From positions 522,208-586,207 of the forward strand of contig NZ_LMKN01000008.1 of the NCBI RefSeq assembly GCF_001421535.1: DNA of 64,000 nucleotides. The letters run 5' to 3'. The notes below the pieces were generated by a model. It had not been told where the DNA came from and made no database searches. It saw only the letters and a program-made list of their open reading frames with translations. The stretch is from Sphingomonas sp. Leaf20. GTDB taxonomy: Bacteria > Pseudomonadota > Alphaproteobacteria > Sphingomonadales > Sphingomonadaceae. Numbering within the stretch: position 1 is the first letter of the stretch; each line of letters opens with the position of its first letter. The translations under genes were made by a program, and so were the position numbers. Below are positions 8,366 through 16,034 of the stretch, one piece after another.

Positions 8366-9734
8366 AGGCTTCGCGGTACCGTTTCACGACCGTCAGCGCG
8401 ACGATGTTGAGGAGCAGAGTGACGACGAACAGCGTCAGCCCCAGCGCAAAGGCGGCAAGCGTCTTCGCGCTGTCGAATTCGGCCTCGCCGGTGAGCAGGT
8501 CGACGATCTGCTTGGTGACGGTCGTCGTGCTGGCGAACGGGTTGAGCGTCAGCGTCGCGACGCCGCTCGCGGCCATCACGACGATCATCGTCTCGCCGAT
8601 CGCGCGGCTGACCGCGAGGAGGACGCCGCCGACGACGCCGGGCAGCGCGGCGGGGAGCAGCACGCGGCGGATCGTCTCGGACGAGGTCGCGCCCATCGCC
8701 AGGCTGCCGTCGCGCATCGACGAGGGGACCGCGGCGATCGAATCGTCCGCCATCGACGAGACGAACGGGATGATCATGATCCCCATCACGAGTCCGGCGG
8801 CCAGCGCGCTCTCCGACGAGGCCCAGCTGATCCCGATCCACACCGCGAAATCGCGCACCGCCGGCGCCACCGTCAGCGCGGCGAAATAACCATAGACGAC
8901 GGTCGGCACGCCCGCGAGCACCTCGAGGATCGGCTTCATCCACTTGCGCGTGGTCGGGGCGGCATATTGCGTGAGGTAGATCGCGCTCATCAGCCCGAAC
9001 GGGATCGCGACGATCATCGCGATTACCGCGCCGATGAAGAACGTCCCCCAGAACAGCGGCACTGCGCCGAGCGACGCGCCCGGATCGCGCGCATCGACGA
9101 CCTGCGGGCTCCAGTGCGTGCCGAACAGGAAGTCGGTGATCGGCACGATCGAGAAGAAGCGCGCGGATTCGTACAGCAGCGAGGCGACGATGCCGACCGT
9201 GGTCAGGATCGCGATCAGCGACGCACCGAGCAGCAGGATCATGACGATCCGCTCGACCCGCGTCCGCGCGCCGAACCCCGGCCGCACGCGCAGGAACGCG
9301 AAGGTCCCGCCGGCAAAGGCGAGTAGCAGCGCGAGCGCGGTCGCGATCCAGTCGAACCGCGACTGCGCGGCCGCATAGACCGGCGACAGCACGCGGGCGA
9401 GCTCGTGGAACGCGCCGAAGCTGCGTCCTTCGGCGAGGCTGCGCGCCTCCGACAGGATCGACGCACGGTCGAAGCCCGGTGGCGGCAGCTGCACCGCGGC
9501 GGGGCTGGCAAGCACGGTGTCGGTGACCAGCGCGGGCGCGACGAGCGACCAGGCGACGAGGAAGACGAGCGGCGGGATCGCGGTCCACAGCGCGACATAC
9601 CAGCCATGATGCGAGGGCAGCGAGCTGAACCGCGCCGTGCTGCCGACACGGAACCGCGCCGCGCGCATGCGGGCGCTCAGCCACGCGATCAGCCCGAGCC
9701 CGAGCACGAGGAACAGCAATGCGATCGGCGACAT
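8358..9734 (-). CDS. pstC: PstC, phosphate permease
   Basis: Second inner-membrane permease of the Pst importer, 458 residues. The N-terminal third holds two extra membrane segments and a periplasmic stretch, as in other alphaproteobacterial long-form PstC. The C-terminal two thirds form the usual six-helix permease with a coupling loop in SMRDGSLAMGATSSETIRRV. The start codon overlaps by one base the stop of a 38-codon ORF that fills the space to pstS. Confidence 0.94.
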   Translation of the reverse strand: MSPIALLFLVLGLGLIAWLSARMRAARFRVGSTARFSSLPSHHGWYVALWTAIPPLVFLVAWSLVAPALVTDTVLASPAAVQLPPPGFDRASILSEARSLAEGRSFGAFHELARVLSPVYAAAQSRFDWIATALALLLAFAGGTFAFLRVRPGFGARTRVERIVMILLLGASLIAILTTVGIVASLLYESARFFSIVPITDFLFGTHWSPQVVDARDPGASLGAVPLFWGTFFIGAVIAMIVAIPFGLMSAIYLTQYAAPTTRKWMKPILEVLAGVPTVVYGYFAALTVAPAVRDFAVWIGISWASSESALAAGLVMGIMIIPFVSSMADDSIAAVPSSMRDGSLAMGATSSETIRRVLLPAALPGVVGGVLLAVSRAIGETMIVVMAASGVATLTLNPFASTTTVTKQIVDLLTGEAEFDSAKTLAAFALGLTLFVVTLLLNIVALTVVKRYREAYE

Positions 9735-9850
9735 CAGGCGTGGCCTTCCATTGCTGCCACCTGGGCAGGCGCCACGCGAATGCCGATCCGTACCATTCCG
9801 GCCTTCGCCGAAATAATGCCGTCTCTGAGTGAAGGCAAAAGCGGGGGCAT
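9734..9850 (-). CDS. Bridging ORF of 38 codons between pstS and pstC
   Basis: This frame starts with an ATG sharing its A with the pstS stop (TGATG) and ends with a TGA sharing its A with the pstC start (TGATG). It exactly spans the pstS-pstC gap. The peptide (MPPLLPSLRDGIISAKAG...) has no clear domain. Codons are less G/C-ending than the neighbours, with CTT, CCT, AGA, ATT and GCA present, which argues against an old conserved gene. It may serve to carry ribosomes from pstS to pstC. A short hairpin around 9796-9812 lies within it. Confidence 0.35.
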   Translation of the reverse strand: MPPLLPSLRDGIISAKAGMVRIGIRVAPAQVAAMEGHA

Positions 9851-10917
9851 CACGACAGCACCGCCGGATCGAGGATCGTCTCGTTGGCGATGATCGCCGC
9901 GGATCGTGCCTGGATTTCGGGCGGGGCGGCGATCAGGCCGCGCCTGACCAGCGGCCCGGTCGCACTCCAGTTCGCGGCGTAGAGTTTCAGCAATGTCCGC
10001 AGTCCCGGAATAGCACTCAGATGCGCCTTCTTCACATAGATGTAGAGCGGGCGCGATCCGGGGTAGCGATTGTCCGCGATCGTCGCATAGGTCGGCGCGA
10101 CGCCGGATATCGCGACGCCGTTCACGTCGTTCTTGTTCTCCTCCAGATAGCTGTAGCCGAACACCCCGATCGCGTTGGGGTTGGACTGGAGTTTCTGGAC
10201 GATGAGATTGTCGTTCTCGCCGGCGTCGACATACATCCCGTCCTCGCGGACGCGCGTGCACAGCGCCTTGTGTGCGTCGGGATCGGACTTGGCGAGCGGC
10301 TTGGCGGTCGGATCACTCGCCTCGCACCCCTTGGTCAGGATCAGTTCGGCGAGCGCATCGCGCGTGCCGCTCGTCGCGGGCGGGCCATAGACCTGGATCG
10401 GGATCGCGGGCAGCGCTGGGTTCACGTCGCGCCAGACGCGCGCGGTATTGGGCGCGCCGCCCGGACGCGCGGCGAGCGCCTTGTACAGGTCGGTCGGCGT
10501 CAGCTGCATCTTGGGGCCGTTCTTCGCCTCGGCAAAGGCGATGCCGTCGATCCCGACCTGGATCTCGAGGATCTGGCCCGCGCCGTTGGCCGCGCAGGAT
10601 TTATACTCGCTCGCCTTCATCCGGCGCGACGCATCCTCGATATCGGGATGTCCCGCGCCAATGCCCGCACAGAACAGCTTCATGCCGGCGCCGGTGCCGG
10701 TCGACTCGATGACCGGCGCCTTGGCGTCGGGATCGTTCGCGACCAGCTGCTCGGCGATCATCGTCGTGAACGGATAGACCGTCGACGATCCCACCGCGGT
10801 GATCTGATCGCGCGACCCCGCGCCGCCGCCATTGGCCTGATCGACGCACCCGGCCGAGAGCACGGCGATCGCCAGCCCTGAAATCATCCCGATACGCTGC
10901 ACGTCGATCCCCGTCAT
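9850..10917 (-). CDS. pstS: PstS, periplasmic phosphate-binding lipoprotein
   Basis: A 355-residue phosphate receptor with a lipoprotein signal ending in the lipobox LSAGC, so anchored in the inner membrane facing the periplasm. Phosphate-binding motifs include AVGSSTVYPF, ESTGTGAGMKLFC and YGPPATSGTRDAL. It delivers phosphate to PstCA. AGGA seven bases before ATG 10917 supports this start. Pho-box-like heptamers lie just upstream, so pstS probably has its own PhoB-dependent promoter in addition to read-through from phoR. Confidence 0.95.
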   Translation of the reverse strand: MTGIDVQRIGMISGLAIAVLSAGCVDQANGGGAGSRDQITAVGSSTVYPFTTMIAEQLVANDPDAKAPVIESTGTGAGMKLFCAGIGAGHPDIEDASRRMKASEYKSCAANGAGQILEIQVGIDGIAFAEAKNGPKMQLTPTDLYKALAARPGGAPNTARVWRDVNPALPAIPIQVYGPPATSGTRDALAELILTKGCEASDPTAKPLAKSDPDAHKALCTRVREDGMYVDAGENDNLIVQKLQSNPNAIGVFGYSYLEENKNDVNGVAISGVAPTYATIADNRYPGSRPLYIYVKKAHLSAIPGLRTLLKLYAANWSATGPLVRRGLIAAPPEIQARSAAIIANETILDPAVLS

Positions 10918-10951
10918 GGCCGCGTCCTAGCGTGGCTTGAGCGGATCCTGT

Positions 10952-10980
10952 GTGACAGTTGCGTTACCGTTTGATGACAC
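10952..10980 (-). promoter_or_regulatory. Pho box: three heptamers on an 11-bp period
   Basis: On the minus strand, heptamers GTGTCAT, CGGTAAC and CTGTCAC are each separated by four bases. This matches the known PhoB layout of direct 7-mers (CTGTCAT-like) at 11-bp steps. The array overlaps the last codons and stop of phoR and lies 35 bp before pstS. If transcription begins near 10940, the first two heptamers would lie at about -40 to -23, the usual PhoB position. Confidence 0.6.
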
Positions 10981-12211
10981 GCGTCGAATTGCCGGCCGCA
11001 TCGCTCGCCCCGCTGCGCCCCGGCGGCAGCGTCACCGAGACGGTCGTGCCGACGCCGACCTGGCTGCTGATGTCCAGACGACCGCGGTGGCGCTCGACGA
11101 TGTGCTTGACGATCGCGAGGCCAAGCCCCGTCCCGCCGACCGATCGGCTCCGCCCCGCATCGGCGCGGTAGAACCGCTCGGTCAGCCGCGGGATATGCAT
11201 CGCGGCGATCCCGTCGCCCTCGTCGCGCACCGACAGGCGCACCATTCCGCTGTCGTCGCGGGTCAGCGTGATCGCGATCGGCGTCCCGGCGCGGCCATAT
11301 TTCATCGCGTTCCCGACCAAATTGTGCAGCATCTGCGACAGCTGCACACGGTCGCCCGAGACCGTATCGACGTCGGGGGCGATCGTCGCGACCAGGTCGC
11401 GTCCGCGATTGCTCGCGCCGTCGGCAAGCTCCGAGCGGACGTCCTCGACGAGGCGGGCAAGGTCGATCGGCGTGTCGGGAACGCGATATTTCTCCGCTTC
11501 GATCCGGCTGAGCGAGATCAGGTCCTCGATCAGCCGCAGCATCCGCTTCGCCTCGTCGTCCATGACCTTCAGGAAGCGGGCGCGGATCGCCGGATCCTCG
11601 CCAGCCTCGTCGCTGAGCGTTTCAATGAAGCCGAGGATCGAGGCGAGCGGCGTGCGCAGTTCGTGGCTCGCGTTCGCGACGAAGTCGACGCGCATCCGCT
11701 CGGCGGCATGATGGCCGGTCTGGTCGATCAGATGGACGATGCGCTGACCGTCCGACACTTCACCGACGCGCATCTCCCAGTGCTGGTCACGCGTGCCGAG
11801 CCCGACCAGTGCGATCGGCGGCGTCTCGCGCAGGACGGATCCGGACGACAATGCCTCCGCCGCGGCGGGGTGGCGGATCGCGACGCGCGCATCCTCGCCG
11901 ACGATATGGTCGCCGAGCAGCGCGCGGGCGGCGCTGTTCGCGAGCCCCACCCGCCCTTCGCGGACGAGCAGCACAGGGCCGACGATCGCGTCCAGAGTCT
12001 CGTCGAGGATCGCCGTGCCGGGGGGCGGTGCCTCCTCGGTGGCGGCCGGCGATTCGTCGCCGGTCCCGGCCGCGACCAACGCCGCCGCGACGCCGCCGAC
12101 CAGCGCGACGAGCGTTTCCTGGACGGACTGGCCGATCGCGAAGACGGCGCCCGCCGCACCCGCCGCCACGATGATCGCCCAAAAGGTGCGCAGGCCAAAT
12201 CCGGTCAACAT
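10964..12211 (-). CDS. phoR: PhoR, phosphate-sensing histidine kinase
   Basis: A 415-residue membrane histidine kinase. It has two N-terminal hydrophobic helices (about 8-27 and 33-49), a PAS-like domain (about 68-165), the phospho-acceptor region with His183 in SHELRTPLASILGF and a GHKL ATPase domain with N-box LHNLVGNAMKYG, G1 DEGDGI and G2 GGTGLGLAI. It phosphorylates PhoB when phosphate is scarce. Start at ATG 12211 gives the usual topology; an open frame reaches 12265. Unusually it is the first gene of the operon, ahead of pstS. Confidence 0.93.
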   Translation of the reverse strand: MLTGFGLRTFWAIIVAAGAAGAVFAIGQSVQETLVALVGGVAAALVAAGTGDESPAATEEAPPPGTAILDETLDAIVGPVLLVREGRVGLANSAARALLGDHIVGEDARVAIRHPAAAEALSSGSVLRETPPIALVGLGTRDQHWEMRVGEVSDGQRIVHLIDQTGHHAAERMRVDFVANASHELRTPLASILGFIETLSDEAGEDPAIRARFLKVMDDEAKRMLRLIEDLISLSRIEAEKYRVPDTPIDLARLVEDVRSELADGASNRGRDLVATIAPDVDTVSGDRVQLSQMLHNLVGNAMKYGRAGTPIAITLTRDDSGMVRLSVRDEGDGIAAMHIPRLTERFYRADAGRSRSVGGTGLGLAIVKHIVERHRGRLDISSQVGVGTTVSVTLPPGRSGASDAAGNSTRVIKR

Positions 12212-12342
12212 GCGCGCCTGTCTACCGCATCGGCGGCACGGCGCCAGCCCGTCCCGCAACGGCACGGCGCGGCCGACGCGACGGGGCCGTTGCTTGCCTC
12301 GTCTTCAGCTTTGTGAAAGGGCTTTGGTGTAGCGGAGACCCG

Positions 12343-12762
12343 ATGAGCGACGATACGCGCCCCGATGACGACCAGCCGATCGGCACCGACCCGGTGGCGA
12401 GCCGGCGTCGCGTCCTCGCGCTCGGCGCGGTTGGTGCGGCGGCGGTCGTTTCGATCCGTCCCGCGCTCGCGCAGACCGCGGGATCGGTGCTGAACTGCGA
12501 CATCCCGGTACCCGACCCGGGCCGCGCGGGCAGCTTCATCGATGCGCAGGGCAAGGTGGTGCCATCGGGTACCAAGGGCGCATTCCCCGGTGCGACGCGG
12601 CCGTTCAAGGGCGAGGAGGTCAAGCGCACGCTGGCGACCGGCGCGCAGCTGCCCGGAACCGACGCCGAACGCAGCCGCGCCTATGTGAACTATATCCGCC
12701 GGTTGCAGCGTGGCCAGGGCGGCTTCACCTGCTTTGCCTCGTTGCAGATGCCGCGCGGCTGA
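12343..12762 (+). CDS. Tat-leader protein at the head of the HPr-rel-A cassette
   Basis: A 139-residue protein with a twin-arginine leader: a polar N-terminus, SRRRVLALGAVGAAAVV and an ALAQ cleavage site near residue 44. The mature part of about 95 residues has two Cys, one near its N-terminus (LNCDIP) and one near its C-terminus (GFTCFAS), and no recognisable domain. Export of a folded or cofactor-bearing protein through Tat is implied. GGAGA lies before ATG 12343. It ends four bases before the PqqD-like gene, so the two are almost certainly co-transcribed. Function unknown; it may be the substrate of the neighbouring enzymes, which is inference. Confidence 0.8.
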   Translation: MSDDTRPDDDQPIGTDPVASRRRVLALGAVGAAAVVSIRPALAQTAGSVLNCDIPVPDPGRAGSFIDAQGKVVPSGTKGAFPGATRPFKGEEVKRTLATGAQLPGTDAERSRAYVNYIRRLQRGQGGFTCFASLQMPRG

Positions 12763-12766
12763 CGCC

Positions 12767-13051
12767 GTGGACGATGCCGCGCCGGTGACGTTTCGCGCGG
12801 ATCCGGCGGATGCGCGGCGGGCCGCGCCGCTCGATGCGTTCACCGCGGTCTATCATCGCCGGTCGGGCATCACGCACCTGCTCACCGAACCCGCGCCGCA
12901 GATCCTGGCGATCCTGAGCGAGCACAGCCTGTCGCTCGACGCGCTGCTCGCGCGTCTTTCGCAGGATTATGATCTTGCCGACCCGACGCGCGACGCGCTC
13001 GCGGCGCGGCTCGACGAGCTCGTCGTGGCAGGGCTGGTGACGGCGTCGTGA
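12767..13051 (+). CDS. PqqD-like protein of the HPr-rel-A system
   Basis: A 94-residue protein starting at GTG 12767. The segment LDAFTAVYHRRSGITHLLTEPAPQILAILSE and the C-terminal LDELVVAGLVTAS fit the PqqD winged-helix fold, seen elsewhere as a peptide chaperone or RiPP recognition element. NCBI family models define an 'HPr-rel-A system PqqD family' type found next to an HprK-related kinase, as here. No radical-SAM or other RiPP maturase is adjacent. The stop overlaps the kinase start (GTGA), giving tight coupling. Confidence 0.75.
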   Translation: MDDAAPVTFRADPADARRAAPLDAFTAVYHRRSGITHLLTEPAPQILAILSEHSLSLDALLARLSQDYDLADPTRDALAARLDELVVAGLVTAS

Positions 13052-13908
13052 GACACGCGGTATCGCTGCGGATCGGGCCGATCGGCTTTCGGATCGGGTC
13101 GGACTGGCGCGCGCCGATCGACCAGCTTCGCAGCCTCTATCGTGACTATCCGCAACCGCACGACGGGGTCGCGGACTATACCGTGCGGCTGTTCGCGCGG
13201 CGACCCTGGCGGCGGTGGATTCGCCCCTCGGTGGAGATCGGGGGCGACTATATGCTGCCTGAGGCCGCGCCGCTGCCGTTGCGGCAGGGCCTGCTCGCGG
13301 CCGAGATGGCGATGAACCTTCAGATGGCGCTGGGCGCGCGGCGGTATCTGCTGCTCCACGCGTCGGCGGTGGAGCGTGACGGGCGCGCGGTGCTCATGAC
13401 GGGCATCTCGGGCGCGGGCAAGTCGACGCTGGCGACATTGCTCGCGGCGCGGGGGTGGCGGTTCATGGGCGACGAGTTCGCATTGCTCGACCCCGAGACC
13501 GGGCTGGTCCACGCGTTCCCGCGTCTGATCAGCCTCAAGAACGAGGCGATCGCAGCGGCCCAGGCTGCGTGGCCGAACGCGCGGATGGGGCCATTGCTGG
13601 CGTCGACGCCGAAGGGCGACATCCGTCACATGGTTCCCGACGCGCGCGCGATCGCGGCGATGGACGTGCCGGCGACGCCGGCGCTGTTGCTGTTCCCGCG
13701 CTACGGGTTCGCGGCGGCGGTGCGCGCCGTTCCGCCCGCCGAGGCGTTCGTGCGGATGACGCAGGCCTCGACCAACTATGTCGCGCTCGGCGAGCCCGGG
13801 TTCGCAGCGCTGACGGGGCTCATCGCCCGCATCCCGTCGATCGCGATCGACTATCCCGACGGTGACAGCGCGGTCGCGCAGGTCGAGGCGTTGTGCGCGC
13901 CGCGATGA
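13048..13908 (+). CDS. HprK-related kinase A
   Basis: A 286-residue protein related to HPr kinase/phosphorylase but without its N-terminal regulatory domain. Walker A GISGAGKS is at 119-126, preceded by LLLHASAVERDGRAVLMT and followed by the acidic FMGDEFALLD (139-148). This order (HASAV, P-loop, GDE) is typical of HprK-related proteins. No HPr or PTS gene is nearby, so the phosphate acceptor is probably not HPr. The GTG start overlaps the PqqD-like stop by four bases and its own stop overlaps the next gene by four. Confidence 0.82.
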   Translation: MRHAVSLRIGPIGFRIGSDWRAPIDQLRSLYRDYPQPHDGVADYTVRLFARRPWRRWIRPSVEIGGDYMLPEAAPLPLRQGLLAAEMAMNLQMALGARRYLLLHASAVERDGRAVLMTGISGAGKSTLATLLAARGWRFMGDEFALLDPETGLVHAFPRLISLKNEAIAAAQAAWPNARMGPLLASTPKGDIRHMVPDARAIAAMDVPATPALLLFPRYGFAAAVRAVPPAEAFVRMTQASTNYVALGEPGFAALTGLIARIPSIAIDYPDGDSAVAQVEALCAPR

Positions 13909-14918
13909 CTGACCCCGTCACCCGAACCCCGGCGAGCGCGCGGTTTCTCGCGCAGGCACTGGCCGAACCGTCGATCGTGACGCGTCTCGATCCGGCGGGC
14001 TGGAGCGCGGTGCTGACGATGGCGCGGGCGGAGCAGTTGATCGGAACGCTCGCGATGCGGCTCGACGGCTTGCCGATGCCGGGGGCGGTCGCCGCTATCC
14101 TCGCCGACGCGCGCGCCGCCGCGGAGCAGGGCCGGCGTGCCGCGCTGTGGGAAGCGGAGATGGCGCGGCGGGCGCTCGCGCCGCTTGGCTGTCCGGTGGT
14201 GGTGCTGAAGGGGACCGCGTTTGTCGCCGCGGGGCTGATGGCGGGGCAGGGGCGGTCGATCGGCGATCTCGACATCCTCGTCCCGCGCGATGCGCTCGAT
14301 GCGGCCGAGACGGCGCTGCTGGCGGCGGGCTGGGAATGGGTGAAGCCCGATCCGTACGACGACGCCTATTACCGGCGCTGGATGCATGAATTGCCGCCGC
14401 TCATCCACCGCGAGCGCGACCGGATGATCGACGTCCACCACAGCATCCTGCCGCTTACCGCGCGCATCACGCCCGACCCGGTGGCGCTGATCGCGGACAG
14501 CGTGCCGCTCGGCAACGGGCTGTCCGTCCTGTCGCCGAACGGGATGATCGTCCATGCCGCCGCGCATCTGTTCGCCGATGGCGATCTCGCCGGCGGCCTG
14601 CGCAACCTGTGGGACGTCCGCTGCCTGATCGAGGAATTCGGCACGCAGGGTCTCGCGGACGACGCGGATCGCCACGGTTTGCGGATCGAGGTCGAGCGCG
14701 CGGTGCGTCTCGTCGAATGCCTGTTCGGAGAGCGCCCAGCGACCGGGATCGACCGGCTGTTCGTCCGCCGGATGACCGCGCGCGATGGCTGGGGGCGACC
14801 GACCCGGCCGGTCACGCGGCTCGCGTTCTACATCCGGTCGCACTGGCTGCGCATGCCGCCGGCGATGCTCGCGCGGCATCTATGGGCGAAATGGCGCAAG
14901 GCCCGCGCGCGCGTCTAG
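13905..14918 (+). CDS. Nucleotidyltransferase family protein of the HPr-rel-A cassette
   Basis: A 337-residue protein of the NTP_transf_5 type (PF14907 by recollection). Motifs are VVLKGTAF (about 99-106) and RSIGDLDILV (117-126), in which Asp121 and Asp123 would bind the metal-nucleotide. Later His-rich segments (IHRERDRMIDVHHSI, VHAAAHLF) also fit the family. The acceptor is unknown. ATG 13905 overlaps the kinase stop (ATGA). Its TAG stop interlocks with the TAG of the convergent VanZ-like gene within four bases (CTAG, 14915-14918). Confidence 0.8.
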   Translation: MTDPVTRTPASARFLAQALAEPSIVTRLDPAGWSAVLTMARAEQLIGTLAMRLDGLPMPGAVAAILADARAAAEQGRRAALWEAEMARRALAPLGCPVVVLKGTAFVAAGLMAGQGRSIGDLDILVPRDALDAAETALLAAGWEWVKPDPYDDAYYRRWMHELPPLIHRERDRMIDVHHSILPLTARITPDPVALIADSVPLGNGLSVLSPNGMIVHAAAHLFADGDLAGGLRNLWDVRCLIEEFGTQGLADDADRHGLRIEVERAVRLVECLFGERPATGIDRLFVRRMTARDGWGRPTRPVTRLAFYIRSHWLRMPPAMLARHLWAKWRKARARV

Positions 14919-15295
14919 TGCAGCGTGCGTATCCGCGGTGGGCGGCTCTGTCGGACCAGCGCGATGATCGCGACGACCAGCGCGATCGCGATCGTGTCGG
15001 CGATCCAGTCGCCAATGTCGCAATCGCGGTGCAGCGACGGAATGGACTGCAGCACCTCGACCATCGCGCCCAGAAACGACAGGCGTTCGAGCACCTTCCA
15101 TCCGCGTGCGGCGGGATAGGCGAACGACGCGAGCGCCGCGAGCGTGGCGAAGGCGAGCATGTGCTGGAACTTGTCGCCGAACCGGTCGATCGGCAAATGC
15201 GGCGGCTTGGGCAACAGCGCCATGGTCATCGCGACGACGATCGCGACGACGAGCGCGATCTTGAAAAATCCGGTCAGGTCGCGGTCGCGCCTCAT
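14915..15295 (-). CDS. VanZ-like membrane protein
   Basis: A 126-residue inner-membrane protein with about four hydrophobic segments and the VanZ-family pattern GDKFQHMLAFATLAALASF, followed by a second conserved stretch (LGAMVEVLQSIPSLHRDCDIGDWIADT). VanZ-like proteins occur near envelope and polysaccharide genes; their biochemical role is mostly unknown. It is translated after gph: its ATG overlaps the gph stop region by four bases. It converges on the nucleotidyltransferase gene. Confidence 0.75.
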   Translation of the reverse strand: MRRDRDLTGFFKIALVVAIVVAMTMALLPKPPHLPIDRFGDKFQHMLAFATLAALASFAYPAARGWKVLERLSFLGAMVEVLQSIPSLHRDCDIGDWIADTIAIALVVAIIALVRQSRPPRIRTLH

Positions 15296-15972
15296 CGCGA
15301 CAGGCCTTCGAGCGTGGGGATCAGCGCGTCGAACGCGTCGATCACCGCATCCGCGCCAAGCTCGTCGACCGGCTGCATCAGGAACCCGAAGCTGCAGGCG
15401 ATCGCCGGAAGCCCCGCCGACTGCGCCGCCTGGATGTCGAAGATCGAATCGCCGACGAACGCCGCCCGGTCGCCCCGGGCCTGTTGCGCACAGAGCCGGA
15501 CCATCTCGTGGATGGGCATCGGCGAGGGTTTGGACTGCGTCAGCGTATCGCCCCCGAGGACACAGGCGAACCGATCGGTCAGGTCGAGCTGGTCGAGGAC
15601 GATGCGCGCGAACCGCTCGATCTTGTTGGTGACGATCCCGAGCGTGACCCCGCGCGCCGCGAGCGCGTCGAGTGCATCGATCACGCCGGGATAGGGCCTC
15701 GTCAGCACGCAGATATTGGCTTCGTAATGCGCGAGCAGCGCGGCATGGAGGCGGTCGAGCATCGCCTCGTCATAGCCGCCCGTCGCGGTCAGCCCCTGTT
15801 TGAGCATGTGCCGCGCGCCGCCGCCGATCATTGGCTTGACCTGGTCCACGCTCAACGCGGGGCGATCCGCCAGCGCGAGCGCGTGATTGACCGCGGCGGC
15901 CAGATCGCCGCTGGTATCGAGCAGCGTGCCGTCGAGGTCGAACCCGACGATATCGAATGAAAAATGCGTCAT
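15292..15972 (-). CDS. gph: Phosphoglycolate phosphatase (HAD family)
   Basis: A 226-residue HAD hydrolase that would dephosphorylate 2-phosphoglycolate, formed during DNA repair or Rubisco oxygenation. Motif I is GFDLDGTLLDTSGD with the nucleophile Asp, motif II the IVTNK segment, motif III the SKPSPMP Lys, motif IV AFVGDSIFDIQAA. The helical cap lies between motifs I and II. ATG 15972 is used; a GTG 24 bases upstream gives a longer form but lacks a ribosome site. HAD substrate calls from motifs alone are soft. Confidence 0.8.
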   Translation of the reverse strand: MTHFSFDIVGFDLDGTLLDTSGDLAAAVNHALALADRPALSVDQVKPMIGGGARHMLKQGLTATGGYDEAMLDRLHAALLAHYEANICVLTRPYPGVIDALDALAARGVTLGIVTNKIERFARIVLDQLDLTDRFACVLGGDTLTQSKPSPMPIHEMVRLCAQQARGDRAAFVGDSIFDIQAAQSAGLPAIACSFGFLMQPVDELGADAVIDAFDALIPTLEGLSR

Positions 15973-16034
15973 TGCCCGGGTGCCTGCCAGCGGCACTATG
16001 GAATTGGCAAGGCTTTCGTGGCAGCGGTCCTTCC

